A DNA stretch of 64,000 bases, taken from the NCBI RefSeq assembly GCF_023617245.1, contig NZ_CP067396.1:5800001-5864000 (forward strand), written 5' to 3'. This DNA comes from Lysobacter enzymogenes (lineage in GTDB: Bacteria; Pseudomonadota; Gammaproteobacteria; Xanthomonadales; Xanthomonadaceae). The position numbers and the translations under genes were made by a program. The notes below the pieces were generated by a model. That model was given only the letters and a program-made list of their open reading frames with translations, had not been told where the DNA came from and searched no databases. Below, one piece after another: positions 7,916-17,121 of this stretch (the first letter of the stretch is position 1; the number at the start of each line of letters is the position of its first letter).

Positions 7916-10243
7916 TCAGAACGGCAGCGCCAGATCCGGCTTGATCGCGTGCAGCTGGGCCCGGAACAGCCCCTGGATGCGCTCCATCGCGGCCTGGCTG
8001 TCGGCGTCGAAACGCATCACCAGGATCGGCGTGGTGTTGGACGCGCGCACCAGGCCCCAACCGTCGGGGAAATCCACCCGCAGACCGTCGATGGTCGACA
8101 GCCGCGCGCCCTCGAACGACGCCTCGTTGCGGAAGCGCTCGACGAAGCTGTGCGGGTCGCCGTCGGGCGCGTCGACCTTGATCTCCGGAGTGGCCACGCC
8201 GTTGGGCAGCGCGTTGAGGGTCTGGCTCGGGCTGTCGGGCTGCGCGGCGAGGATCTCCAGCAGGCGCGCGGCCGAGTAGATGCCGTCGTCGAAGCCGTAC
8301 CAGCGCTCCTTGAAGAAGAAGTGGCCGCTCATCTCGCCGGCCAGCTCGGCGTCGGTCTCGCGCATCTTGGCCTTGATCAGCGAATGCCCGGTCTTCCACA
8401 TCAGCGGGCTGCCGCCGTGGCGCAGGATGTGGCCCGGCAGGCGGCCGGTGCACTTGACGTCGTAGATGATCATCGCGCCCGGGTTGCGCTCGAGCACGTC
8501 GGCGGCGAACAGCATCAGCAGGCGGTCGGGGAAGATGTTCTGGCCGTCGCGGGTGACCACGCCGAGGCGGTCGCCGTCGCCGTCGAAGGCGATGCCCAGG
8601 TCGGCGTTGAGGCGCTGCACCATCTTGATCAGGTCGACCAGGTTGTGCGGCTCGCTCGGATCGGGGTGGTGGTTGGGGAACTCGCCGTCGATCTCGCAGT
8701 ACAGCGGGGTGACCTCGGCGCCGATCGCGGCCAGCACGCGCGGGCCGATGTCGCCGGCCACGCCGTTGCCGGCGTCGACCACGACCTTGAGCGGGCGGTC
8801 GATCTGGATGTCGGAGGCGATGCGCTGGACGTAGTCCTCGGAGATGTCGCGCTCGGTCAGCGTGCCCGGCTCGTCCGCGGTGTGCAGGCGGCCGCCGACG
8901 ATGCGCCGGTACAGGTCGGTGATGGCGTCGCCCGACAGGGTCTCGCCGCCGACCACGATCTTGAAGCCGTTGTAGTCCGGCGGGTTGTGGCTGCCGGTCA
9001 GCGACACGCAGGAGCCGGCGCGCAGGTGGTAGGCGCCGAAATAGGTGACCGGGGTCGGCGCCAGGCCGATGTCGGTGACGTTGCGGCCGGCCTTGCGCAG
9101 GCCGGCGATCAGGCCGTCCATCAGGCTCGGGCCGGACAGGCGGCCGTCGCGGCCCACCACGATTTCGCTCAGGCCCTGGTCGTGCATGACCGAGCCGACG
9201 GCGTGGCCGATCATTTCGGCGATGCCCGGATCCAGGTTCTGGCCGACCACGCCGCGGATGTCGTAGGCGCGGAAGATGCCGTTGTCCACGGCCAGCGGCC
9301 GCGACGCGGCCTGGGAGGTGTTCTCGCTCACGGTCACTGCGTTCGCTTCGGGTAAGGGGGCGCTCATGGTCTCAGCCAGCGTCTGAACAGGACCTTCGTC
9401 CTCCACCGGGCCGCCCGCCCGACCCAGGCGCTGGCGCACGCGCACCAGCACGAACGCGAGCAGCGCCAGCACCACCGCGGCGATGAAGCACGGCAAGGCG
9501 CCCATGCCGAGCGGACCGCCGGCGATGTCGGGCACCGCCGCGGCCACGCGCAGGTCGCTGCCGGGGATCTTGGCCGCCAGCGCTTCGGCGCCGTTGTTGA
9601 GCGCGGTGTCGCCGCGCTCGATCACGCTGAAGCCGCCCTGGCGCAGCGCCAGGTAGCTGTCGCTGCCGAGGTCGGCCTTCTCCACGCCGTCGCCGACGCG
9701 TTGCAACGGCAGTTGCACGTAGGCCACGCCGACCAGCTGCTCGCCGACCCGCGCCGGCGCCGCCATCGCCAGCACCGACTTGCCGCCGTCGCGCACGATC
9801 GCCGCCATCGGCTTGTCGGCGACGATCGCCGCCTCCATCGCCCCGAGCCGGCCGTAGCCGCTCTTGGGCAGGGCCGCGTATTCCTCGGCCAGGTCCGGCG
9901 GCAGCACCGTGCCGGCGCTGGCGCCGGGCCAGTTCTTGCCGAGTTCGGCGCTGGCCGCCTTGAAGTCGCCGGCCTGCAGCGCCGCCTGCATCGGCGCGGA
10001 CTCCAAGCGTTCGCGCAGGCGCTTGTGTTCGGCGCCGAGCGCGTCGTGGGCGCTGCTCACGGCCGCGTCGCGCACCTGCAGCAGGTCGGCGCGGCGCAGG
10101 GCATCGCGGTGCTGTTGCACACCGGCCCAGGCCATCCACAGCGCCAGCACGCCGCACAGCGCGGCCGCCGGCAACAGCGCGGGCCTGAGTTGCGCCGCGG
10201 AGATCTGCGGCTTTTCCAGCTTCACTTCGACCATAACCTGCAA
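7916..10243 (-). CDS. algC: Membrane-anchored phosphomannomutase/phosphoglucomutase (long AlgC type)
   Basis: Interconverts hexose-6-phosphates and hexose-1-phosphates for LPS and exopolysaccharide precursors. The C-terminal 450 residues are a complete alpha-D-phosphohexomutase: FRAYDIRGVVG, the phosphoserine loop TGSHNPPDYNG (Ser about 418), the Mg loop DGDGDRLGV (about 551-559), the sugar loop GEMSGHFFFKERW and the phosphate-binding RASNTTPILV. The N-terminal 320 residues hold two membrane segments (about 20-40 and 255-275) around a periplasmic sensor-like region, as in the long form annotated in Pseudomonas. The order coaC-coaB-dut-algC is the one seen in pseudomonads. It is separated from dut by 255 bp, so it may have its own promoter. 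The start could also be Met4. Confidence 0.93.
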   Translation of the reverse strand: MQVMVEVKLEKPQISAAQLRPALLPAAALCGVLALWMAWAGVQQHRDALRRADLLQVRDAAVSSAHDALGAEHKRLRERLESAPMQAALQAGDFKAASAELGKNWPGASAGTVLPPDLAEEYAALPKSGYGRLGAMEAAIVADKPMAAIVRDGGKSVLAMAAPARVGEQLVGVAYVQLPLQRVGDGVEKADLGSDSYLALRQGGFSVIERGDTALNNGAEALAAKIPGSDLRVAAAVPDIAGGPLGMGALPCFIAAVVLALLAFVLVRVRQRLGRAGGPVEDEGPVQTLAETMSAPLPEANAVTVSENTSQAASRPLAVDNGIFRAYDIRGVVGQNLDPGIAEMIGHAVGSVMHDQGLSEIVVGRDGRLSGPSLMDGLIAGLRKAGRNVTDIGLAPTPVTYFGAYHLRAGSCVSLTGSHNPPDYNGFKIVVGGETLSGDAITDLYRRIVGGRLHTADEPGTLTERDISEDYVQRIASDIQIDRPLKVVVDAGNGVAGDIGPRVLAAIGAEVTPLYCEIDGEFPNHHPDPSEPHNLVDLIKMVQRLNADLGIAFDGDGDRLGVVTRDGQNIFPDRLLMLFAADVLERNPGAMIIYDVKCTGRLPGHILRHGGSPLMWKTGHSLIKAKMRETDAELAGEMSGHFFFKERWYGFDDGIYSAARLLEILAAQPDSPSQTLNALPNGVATPEIKVDAPDGDPHSFVERFRNEASFEGARLSTIDGLRVDFPDGWGLVRASNTTPILVMRFDADSQAAMERIQGLFRAQLHAIKPDLALPF

Positions 10244-10498
10244 CCTTCCCCTCAGAGTGTTCTGTCCCGGGCCGGCGGCCAGCGCCGCCCAGTCTGCCCC
10301 GCCGCCCGCGGCCGCGTCCGTCGACTGCGCCCCGGCATCGGCCGAAAGCGCCCATCGAACGCACGGTCGCGGTCCGTCGCGGCGGGTCCCCCGGCCCGCG
10401 CGGCGATCGTGCCGATCGCGGCGGGCGTCCGCAAAGTCACAAGCACGATGCGTGCCAGCTTCGCGCGAGCGCCCTCCCCCAGGGCCGCCGCGCGGGGT

Positions 10499-10957
10499 TC
10501 AGCGCACGCCGGTATGGCCGAAGCCGCCCTCGCCGCGCTCGCTGGCCTGGAACTCGCTCACCACCTGCAGGCTCGCGCGCACGATCGGCAGCACCACCAA
10601 CTGGGCGACCCGGTCGCCCGGCTGGATCGTATAAGCCTCGCTGCCGCGGTTCCACACGCTGATCAACAGCGGTCCCTGGTAATCGGCGTCGATCAGGCCG
10701 GTGCCGTTGCCGAGCACGATGCCGTGCTTGTGGCCCAGGCCGGAGCGCGGCAGCACCACCGCGCACATCGCCGGGTCGCCGACGTGCACCGCCAGGCCCG
10801 ACGGCAGCAGCGCGGCGTCGCCGGGCTGCAGCGTCAGCGGCTGTTCGAGCGCGGCGCGCAGGTCCAGGCCGGCGCTGGCCGGGGTCGCGTACGCGGGCAA
10901 CGGCCATTCGCCGCCGAAACGCGGGTCGAGGATCTTCAGTTCCAGGGTGTGGTGCAT
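10499..10957 (-). CDS. dut: Deoxyuridine 5'-triphosphate nucleotidohydrolase
   Basis: Hydrolyses dUTP to dUMP and pyrophosphate. The 152 residues carry all five trimeric dUTPase motifs: SAGLDLRA, LPRSGLGHKHGI, GNGTGLIDADYQG, GDRVAQLVVLPI and the C-terminal ERGEGGFGHTG. It lies 49 bases after coaB on the same strand. Confidence 0.97.
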   Translation of the reverse strand: MHHTLELKILDPRFGGEWPLPAYATPASAGLDLRAALEQPLTLQPGDAALLPSGLAVHVGDPAMCAVVLPRSGLGHKHGIVLGNGTGLIDADYQGPLLISVWNRGSEAYTIQPGDRVAQLVVLPIVRASLQVVSEFQASERGEGGFGHTGVR

Positions 10958-11006
10958 GCGGTCTTCCGAAACGAACGGTATTTCAAGAACGACGGCGCGC
11001 CGGGGC

Positions 11007-11663
11007 TCAGGCCGGCCAGCGCGCCAGGATCAGGTCGAGCAGTTGGTCGGCCAGCTCGGTCTTCGGCGCCGGCCCGAGCGCGAGCGCGCCGTCGCGCCAG
11101 TACACGGTCAGGGCGTTGTCGTCGCTTTCGAAGCCGCTGCCGGACACGCCGACGCGGTTGGCCGCGATCATGTCGACTTTCTTCTTCTCCAGCTTGCCGC
11201 GGGCGTAGAACTCGACGTCGTGGGTCTCGGCGGCGAAGCCGACCACCACGGTCGGACGGCGCGCGTGCACCGCGACCTCGGCCAGGATGTCGGGCGTGCG
11301 CACCAGCGCCAGGGTCAGCTGCTCGTCCTTCTTCTTGATCTTGCCCGGGGCGATCTCGGCCGGGGCGTAGTCGGCGACCGCGGCGGCGCCGATGTAGACG
11401 TCGGCCGGGAGCTGGGCGATCACCGCCTCGCGCATCTGCCGGGCCGAGCGCACGTCCACCCGCTCCAGGCCGGCCGGGGTCGGCAGCGACACCGGGCCCG
11501 CCACCAGCACCACCTGCGCGCCGCGGCGCGCGGCGGCTTCGGCGATGGCGAAGCCCATCTTGCCGCTGCTGCGGTTGCCGATGAAGCGGACCGGATCGAT
11601 GTCCTCGTAGGTCGGGCCGGCGCTGACCACGATGCGGCGCCCGCCGAGGCTGGCGGCGCTCAT
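11007..11663 (-). CDS. coaB: Phosphopantothenate-cysteine ligase (separate CoaB)
   Basis: Joins 4'-phosphopantothenate and cysteine, the second step of CoA synthesis. The 218 residues cover a whole CoaB domain: RIVVSAGPTYEDIDPVRFIG, NRSSGKMGFAIAEAA, the AAAVADYAPAEIAPGKIKKK loop with the catalytic Lys cluster, and VVGFAAETHD. In most bacteria this is the C-terminal half of a fused CoaBC protein. Here it starts at its own ATG overlapping the coaC stop (ATGA), with GGAGG seven bases upstream, lying inside coaC. The frame stays open upstream of the ATG for more than 500 bases but there reads a meaningless shadow of coaC. A genuine split is favoured; a single-base assembly indel must be excluded. 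Confidence 0.88.
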   Translation of the reverse strand: MSAASLGGRRIVVSAGPTYEDIDPVRFIGNRSSGKMGFAIAEAAARRGAQVVLVAGPVSLPTPAGLERVDVRSARQMREAVIAQLPADVYIGAAAVADYAPAEIAPGKIKKKDEQLTLALVRTPDILAEVAVHARRPTVVVGFAAETHDVEFYARGKLEKKKVDMIAANRVGVSGSGFESDDNALTVYWRDGALALGPAPKTELADQLLDLILARWPA

Positions 11664-12244
11664 GCGCGGGCCTCCTGGGCCAGTGCGGCGGCTTGCTCCA
11701 ACGCAGAGACGATTTCGTGCGGTTCGAGCAGGCGCCCGGGGCCGGATTCGGGCTCGGCCATGCGGCCCTCGCCCGGGCCGAGGAAGCCGACTCCGCGCCC
11801 GCGCAGGGTGGCGACGTTGGCCTGGGTGGCCGGGTGGCCCCACATGCGGTGGTTCATCGCCGGGGCGATCGTCACCGGCGCCTCGGACGCCAGGCACAGG
11901 GTGCTGATGAGGTCGTCGGCGAAGCCGTGGGCGAGCTTGGCGATCATGTCGGCGGTGGCCGGCGCGATCAGGATCCGCTGCGCCCAGCGCGCCAGTTCGA
12001 TATGGCCCATCGCCAGCTCGGCGGCCTCGTCCCACAGCGAGGTGCGTACCGGCTGGCCGGACAGCGCCTGGAAGGTCGCCGGCCCGACGAAGCGGGTGGC
12101 GTTCTCGGTCATCGCCACGCGCACCTGGGCGCCGGCGTCCTGCAGGCGGCGCACCAGGTCGGCGGCCTTGTAGGCGGCGATGCCGCCGCAGACGCAAAGC
12201 AGGATGCGTTGGGCGTGCAGCGGCGGGGTGGGGTCTTGCGCCAT
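11660..12244 (-). CDS. coaC: Phosphopantothenoylcysteine decarboxylase (separate CoaC, variant flap)
   Basis: A flavoprotein that decarboxylates phosphopantothenoylcysteine. The 194 residues show the flavin-binding GGIAAYKAADLVRRL, the active-site His in MGHIELARWA (His81), ILIAPATADMIAKL and the PxMNxxMW signature as PAMNHRMW (Asn131). The conserved flap ACGxxGxGR, which carries the proton-donating Cys158 in E. coli, is replaced by AEPESGPGR, so Glu164 stands at the Cys position. The start is ATG 12244; longer in-frame starts add a basic, unrelated leader. It is divergent from radC. Confidence 0.88.
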   Translation of the reverse strand: MAQDPTPPLHAQRILLCVCGGIAAYKAADLVRRLQDAGAQVRVAMTENATRFVGPATFQALSGQPVRTSLWDEAAELAMGHIELARWAQRILIAPATADMIAKLAHGFADDLISTLCLASEAPVTIAPAMNHRMWGHPATQANVATLRGRGVGFLGPGEGRMAEPESGPGRLLEPHEIVSALEQAAALAQEARA

Positions 12245-12416
12245 GTTCGGCCGGGCTCGCTGGAGTTCTTGCTGACGGGTGTTCGCGTTGCGGGCGGAAC
12301 GACTCGGCCGGCCGCGGCGGCCCGGCGATTTCCTACCTCCGCCCAAGCCGATAGCTTACCCGATGGGCCGTCGCGCCCCGATCACGCCGCGCCGTCTTCG
12401 CCGCCACGATGCGGCC

Positions 12417-13091
12417 ATGCGAATCCAAGAATGGCCCAGCGCGGAGCGGCCGCGCGAAAAACTCCTCGCCCGCGGCGCGACCACGCTGTCGGACGCCGAA
12501 TTGCTGGCGCTGATCCTCGGCTCGGGCGTGCGCGGCCACGACGCGGTCGGCACCGCCCGCCGCCTGCTGAACGAACACGGCCCGCTGCACGCGTTGCTGG
12601 AGCAGCCGCCGGCGCGGCTGCTGCGCATGCGCGGCATCGGCAAGGCCCGCGCCTGCGCGCTCAAGGCCGCGCTGGAACTGGCCGCGCGCAGCCAGATGGC
12701 GGAGCTGGAGCGCGGCAGCGCGGTCACCGATCCGCCCTCCGCCGGCCGCTATCTGGCGCAGAAACTGCGCGGCCGCCCGCACGAGGTGTTCGCGGCGCTG
12801 TTCCTCAACAACCGCCACGGCGTGATCGGCTACGAGGAGCTGTTCCAGGGCACCGTCGACGGCGCCGAGGTGCACCCGCGCGAAGTGGTGCGGCAGGCGC
12901 TGCAGCACAATGCCGCGGCGGTGATCGTGGGCCACAACCACCCCAGCGGCAACGCCGAGCCCAGCCCCGCCGACCGCGCGGTGACCCAGCGGCTCAAGCA
13001 GGCGCTGGCGCTGATCGACGTGCGCCTGCTCGACCATTTCGTGATCGGCGACGGCAAGCCGGTGTCGATGGCGATGCGCGGCTGGATCTAG
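12417..13091 (+). CDS. radC: RadC-family JAB/MPN protein
   Basis: 224 residues from ATG 12417 (MRIQEWPSAERPREKLL), the normal family start. An N-terminal helix-hairpin-helix region (RMRGIGKARACALKAALELA) is followed by the JAB domain with the metal motif HNHPSGNAEPSPADRAVTQRL and a C-terminal LLDHFVIGDG. Family biochemistry is unresolved: a role in DNA repair was withdrawn, and members are often linked to mobile DNA or competence. It is divergent from coaC, as in Pseudomonas. Confidence 0.95.
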   Translation: MRIQEWPSAERPREKLLARGATTLSDAELLALILGSGVRGHDAVGTARRLLNEHGPLHALLEQPPARLLRMRGIGKARACALKAALELAARSQMAELERGSAVTDPPSAGRYLAQKLRGRPHEVFAALFLNNRHGVIGYEELFQGTVDGAEVHPREVVRQALQHNAAAVIVGHNHPSGNAEPSPADRAVTQRLKQALALIDVRLLDHFVIGDGKPVSMAMRGWI

Positions 13092-13262
13092 CGGACGGCA
13101 GTCGGCGGACAGGCGTCGGCAGGCAGCGGACGCCGGGATCCGGCCGCAACCGCCGTTCACCGTTTCCTCACCGCGTCCGCTATCTCCTGGCCGCCCCGCC
13201 CAGCCAGCCCGGAAGCGAGTAAAATGCGCGGTTCCGCAACGCCCCGCGAAAGCGCATCTCCC

Positions 13263-14951
13263 GTGAAAACCACCCTCCACGCCCTGGTCGCGCAGGCCAT
13301 CGACGCCCTGCGCGACGCCGGCACCGTGCCGGCCGACCTGTCCACGCCCGACTTCGTGATCGAGCGGCCGAAGAACCGCGGCCAAGGCGACTTCTCCACC
13401 AACGCCGCGATGCTGCTGGCCAAGCCGGCGCGCAGCAATCCGCGCGAGCTGGCGCAGAAGCTGGTCGCCGCGCTGCCGGCGAACGCCGACATCGCCAAGG
13501 TCGAGATCGCCGGCCCGGGCTTCATCAATTTTCATGTCGACGAAGCCGCCTGGCGCCGCCAGATCGGCGAGGTGTTCGCCCAGGGCGCGAACTACGGCCG
13601 CAACGCCAGCGGCGCCGGCCGCCGCGCCGGGGTCGAGTTCGTCTCGGCCAATCCGACCGGACCGCTGCACGTCGGCCACGGCCGCGGCGGCGCGATCGGC
13701 GACTGCATCGCGCGCGTGCTCCAGGCCAACGGCTGGGACGTGATGCGCGAGTTCTACTACAACGACGCCGGCGTGCAGATCAACAATCTCGCCGTCTCGA
13801 CCCAGGCGCGCGCGCGCGGCCTCAAGCCCGGCGACGAGGCGTGGCCGGAAGGCGCCTACAACGGCGACTACATCGGCGACGTCGCCCGCGCCTACCTCGA
13901 CGGCGCCACCGTCGAGTTCGAGAACCACGCCGTCACCGGCAAGGGCGACATCGACGACCTCGACGCGATCCGCCAGTTCGCCGTGGCCTACCTGCGCCGC
14001 GAGCAGAACGAGGACCTGGCCGCGTTCGGCGTCGGTTTCGACGTGTATTTCCTTGAAAGCGCGCTGTACGAGCAGGACAAGGTCGAGGAGACCGTGCGCG
14101 AGCTGGTCGCCCACGGCCACACCTACGAGGAAGGCGGCGCGCTGTGGCTGCGCTCGACCGACTTCGGCGACGACAAAGACCGGGTGATGCGCAAGTCCGA
14201 CGGCAGCTACACCTACTTCGTGCCGGACGTCGCCTACCACCTGAGCAAGTGGCAGCGCGGCTACGAGCGCGCGATCACCGAACTGGGCTCGGACCACCAC
14301 GGCTCGCTCGCGCGCGTGCTCGCCGGTTTGCAGGCGCTCGATGCCGGCATCCCGCAGGGCTGGCCGGAATACGTGCTGCACCAGATGGTCACGGTGGTGC
14401 GCGGCGGCGCGGAGGTGAAGATCTCCAAGCGCGCCGGCAGCTACCTGACCCTGCGCGACCTGATCGACGAAACCGGCCGCGACGCGGTGCGCTGGTTCCT
14501 GATCGCGCGCAAGCCCGATTCGCAGCTGACCTTCGACATCGACCTGGCGCGTTCGCAGTCGATGGACAATCCGGTCTACTACGTGCAGGTCTCGCATGCG
14601 CGCATGCACGGCCTGGTGCGGCAGCTGAACGAACGCGGCCTGTCCTACGACCAGGCCCACGGACTGGCCCAGCCGCTGGACCTGGACGACGTCGCCGCGC
14701 ACGAGCTGATCGTGACGATCCTGCGCTACCCCGACGTGGTCGCCGCCGCCGGCCGCGACCTGGAACCGCACCAGGTGGCCGCCTACCTGCTGGAGTTGGC
14801 GCAGGCCTTCCAGACGTATTACAACGATCACCAGTTCCTGGTCGACGACGACGCCCAGCGCCACGCGCGGCTGGTGCTGGCGATGGCGACCCGCCAGGTC
14901 CTGGCGAACGGTCTGGAACTGTTGGGGATCCACGCCCCGGAGGTGATGTAA
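13263..14951 (+). CDS. argS: Arginyl-tRNA synthetase
   Basis: Charges tRNA-Arg. The class I motifs are visible: the HIGH-type motif in NPTGPLHVGHGRGGAIGD and the KMSKS-type motif in VKISKRAGSYLTLRDLI. Asn/Asp-rich N-terminal (PDFVIERPKNRGQGDFSTN) and C-terminal anticodon-binding DALR regions are present. The GTG at 13263 gives 562 residues starting VKTTLHALV, as in Xanthomonas homologues; an ATG 39 bases upstream is possible but adds a non-homologous leader. The SPOR gene follows with no gap. Confidence 0.96.
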   Translation: MKTTLHALVAQAIDALRDAGTVPADLSTPDFVIERPKNRGQGDFSTNAAMLLAKPARSNPRELAQKLVAALPANADIAKVEIAGPGFINFHVDEAAWRRQIGEVFAQGANYGRNASGAGRRAGVEFVSANPTGPLHVGHGRGGAIGDCIARVLQANGWDVMREFYYNDAGVQINNLAVSTQARARGLKPGDEAWPEGAYNGDYIGDVARAYLDGATVEFENHAVTGKGDIDDLDAIRQFAVAYLRREQNEDLAAFGVGFDVYFLESALYEQDKVEETVRELVAHGHTYEEGGALWLRSTDFGDDKDRVMRKSDGSYTYFVPDVAYHLSKWQRGYERAITELGSDHHGSLARVLAGLQALDAGIPQGWPEYVLHQMVTVVRGGAEVKISKRAGSYLTLRDLIDETGRDAVRWFLIARKPDSQLTFDIDLARSQSMDNPVYYVQVSHARMHGLVRQLNERGLSYDQAHGLAQPLDLDDVAAHELIVTILRYPDVVAAAGRDLEPHQVAAYLLELAQAFQTYYNDHQFLVDDDAQRHARLVLAMATRQVLANGLELLGIHAPEVM

Positions 14952-15866
14952 GTGGCGGCACGACGCGGCAAATCGCAGGCCAAGCGCAACAACCAGGGCA
15001 ACGACAGCCTGCCCGGCTGGGCCTGGGGCGTGCTCGGGCTGCTGCTCGGGGTCGTGCTGATCCTGGTGGTGCCCAAGTACTTCAAGGCCGACGGCAAGGG
15101 CGACGGCTTCTTCCGCCCGCAGCCCAACCCCGACGCGCAACCGGCCTCGGTCAGCGCCGAGGAGGACGCGGTCGCGCCGGAAGGCAGCGCCAGGCCGGCC
15201 CGCGCCGAGGCCCAGGCCAAGGCGGACAAGCCCAAGGGCGCCGCCGACAAGACCAAGGACGGCCCCGAGTACGATTTCTACAAGATGCTGCCCGGCAAGG
15301 AAGTGGAGATGAGCGACGCCGAGCTCGCCGCCACCGAAGCCGCCGAAGAGCAGCGCCGCGCCGCCCAGCAGCGTCGCGCCGGCCAGACCGCCGCGGCCCA
15401 GCCGACGACGGCCGCCGCGACGGCCTCGGGCCCGGTCGCGACCACCCTGCCCAAGCCGGTCGACACCCTCGCGCCGGCGCCGTCCAAGCCGCCGGCCCCG
15501 GTCGCCACGGCCACCGCGCCGCCGGCGGCGTCGGTCGCGCCCAAGCCGCCGGTCGTGGCCGCCGCCCAAGGCACGCCCGCCGCGCCCGCGACCGCGACGG
15601 TCGCCGCGGCCGCCGCCCCGGCGGTCAGCGACAACACCCGTTACCTGCTGCAGGCCGGCGCGTTCCAGGCCTCCGGCCAGGCCGAGGAGATGAAGGCCAA
15701 GATCGCCATGCTCGGCCTCGGCGCGCGGGTGGAATCGGCGCAGATCGGCGGCAAGACCGTCTACCGCGTGCGCATGGGACCCTACGGCACCGCCGGCGAC
15801 CTGGCCGACGCCAAGCGCAAGCTCGCCGACGGCGGCCTGCCGGGAATGGCGATCAAGGTCCAGTAA
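14952..15866 (+). CDS. SPOR-domain cell-division protein (FtsN-like)
   Basis: A 304-residue bitopic membrane protein. It has a basic cytoplasmic leader, one transmembrane segment (WAWGVLGLLLGVVLILVVP, about 23-41), a long Ala/Pro/Val-rich periplasmic linker, and a C-terminal SPOR domain (YLLQAGAFQASGQAEEMKAK ... YRVRMGPYGT). SPOR domains bind denuded septal glycan, so a role at the division site is likely. A GTG start follows the argS stop directly, the same order as in Pseudomonas where an FtsN-like gene follows argS; hslVU does not follow here. Confidence 0.9.
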   Translation: MAARRGKSQAKRNNQGNDSLPGWAWGVLGLLLGVVLILVVPKYFKADGKGDGFFRPQPNPDAQPASVSAEEDAVAPEGSARPARAEAQAKADKPKGAADKTKDGPEYDFYKMLPGKEVEMSDAELAATEAAEEQRRAAQQRRAGQTAAAQPTTAAATASGPVATTLPKPVDTLAPAPSKPPAPVATATAPPAASVAPKPPVVAAAQGTPAAPATATVAAAAAPAVSDNTRYLLQAGAFQASGQAEEMKAKIAMLGLGARVESAQIGGKTVYRVRMGPYGTAGDLADAKRKLADGGLPGMAIKVQ

Positions 15867-15965
15867 GGCCTCGCGCCGCCTCGGATTCGACCGCGGCGGC
15901 AGGGCTTTCAATCCCGACGCTCTAGGCGCATCGGGATTGCCCTCAGGCCCGCCGCTGCTGGCGAA

Positions 15966-16120
15966 GTGAGAAGGGGCCTTCAGGTCCGCCACTCTTGATG
16001 CAGTGAGAAGGCCTTCAGCTCCTCCGCTCTTGATGCAGTGGGAGGGCCTTCAGGTCCGATGCCTTCCGTTCGGATCGCAGCGATCTGCGCCGAAAGCGTC
16101 GGGCCTGAAGGCCCTCCCAC
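15966..16120. repeat. GGGAGGGCCTTCAGG-family repeat with tandem degenerate half-units
   Basis: Three diverged half-units of 35-37 bp, each ending in CTCTTGATGCA, lie in tandem (15966, 16003, 16038). The third pairs with an inverted copy ending at 16120 (CGGGCCTGAAGGCCCTCCCA). The rest of the 443 bp space after the SPOR gene shows nothing further apart from leader sequence of the next gene. Confidence 0.8.
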
Positions 16121-16309
16121 GGTTTTCGCCCGCGGCGCCCGCCGCTTCCGCGCGCGGACGCAACCCGGAATACCGATTGCACGCAACCGCGCGTCGGCGT
16201 ACGGACGCCTTCCGGCAGCGCGTCCGGCCACAGCGCGACGACGGTCACCCTGCCCCGCACAGGCGCCGCATAGACTTCGCCGGCTGATTGCACGTCGCTT
16301 GGGGATGGG

Positions 16310-16741
16310 ATGGACAAACGCATTCTTCTGGGCTGCCTGGGCGGGGCAGGCATGCTGTTGCTGTTCGGATTGCTGACCAAGCTGTTCGGCCTGGATGCGC
16401 GCCAGGCGATCGACACCGGCATCGGCCCGCTGCCCCTGATCGACATCCTGGCGGCGCTGGTCTCGATGTTCCTCGGCGGCGCGCTGGCCCGCCACGCCCG
16501 TTTCCGCTGGATCGCCTTGCTGCTGCCGAGCGCGATGTGGGCGCTGACCTTGTTCGCCGTGGTCGCGATGGCCCAGCCCGACAGCCCGCCGCCGATGCGC
16601 TCGATCGGCGCGGCGTTGAAGTACAACGCGCTGGCGATCGCGCTGACCCTCGCCGCCGCCTTCGCCGGCGCCCTGCTGGGCGAACGCTTCGGCCGCAAGC
16701 GCTTCGGCGCGCTCGGAAGCGACGGCCTGATGCGCCGCTGA
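16310..16741 (+). CDS. Small integral membrane protein, unknown function
   Basis: 143 residues with four predicted membrane segments: MDKRILLGCLGGAGMLLLFG, PLPLIDILAALVSMFLGGAL, IALLLPSAMWALTLFAVVAM and ALAIALTLAAAFAGALLGE. It ends with a basic cytoplasmic tail. No motif is recognised, and flanking repeats separate it from both neighbours, so context gives no clue. Confidence 0.7.
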   Translation: MDKRILLGCLGGAGMLLLFGLLTKLFGLDARQAIDTGIGPLPLIDILAALVSMFLGGALARHARFRWIALLLPSAMWALTLFAVVAMAQPDSPPPMRSIGAALKYNALAIALTLAAAFAGALLGERFGRKRFGALGSDGLMRR

Positions 16742-16787
16742 AACTTCGGCGGCGTTTTTCCCCGCGGCGGAAATGCCTGCATCCGCG

Positions 16788-17050
16788 TGTAGGAGCAGCG
16801 CAAGCCGCGACCGCGCCACCGCGCCACCGCGCCTGCGACGATCCCGTCCTATCGCCGGTAACCGAAACCGTGGCGCGTCGTTCGATCGCAGACGAGTGCG
16901 CGCCATACGGTGGTCTGTGGCGTGCGAACCCCATCCTTGCCGATCGGCGACGTCGAGGCCCGCGCGGGGCTTGCCGCTGCGTTGCAGCGGGCTATCGGCT
17001 GGAATCGTCGTAGTTGCGGCAGCGCGGTCGCGGCTTGCGCCACTCCTACA
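16788..17050. repeat. REP-type inverted pair, widely spaced
   Basis: TGTAGGAGCAGCGCAAGCCG at 16788 and its inverted counterpart ending at 17050 (CGGCTTGCGCCACTCCTACA) sit 206 bp apart in the 380 bp space before the dehydrogenase gene. The DNA between them contains no credible gene. Confidence 0.75.
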
Positions 17051-17121
17051 AGGAGCGGGGCGGATTCACGGCGATTGGGTGCGCGCCGCCCGGATTGGCT
17101 GGGCGGCGCGATGGCGCGGGC

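Noticed and set aside
11007..12197. A 396-residue protein ending as CoaB
   Set aside because: Its first 180 residues are an out-of-frame shadow of coaC; only the part from ATG 11663 is CoaB.
12333..15992. 1219-residue open frame on the minus strand
   Set aside because: Antisense to radC, argS and the SPOR gene, which all have clear family motifs.
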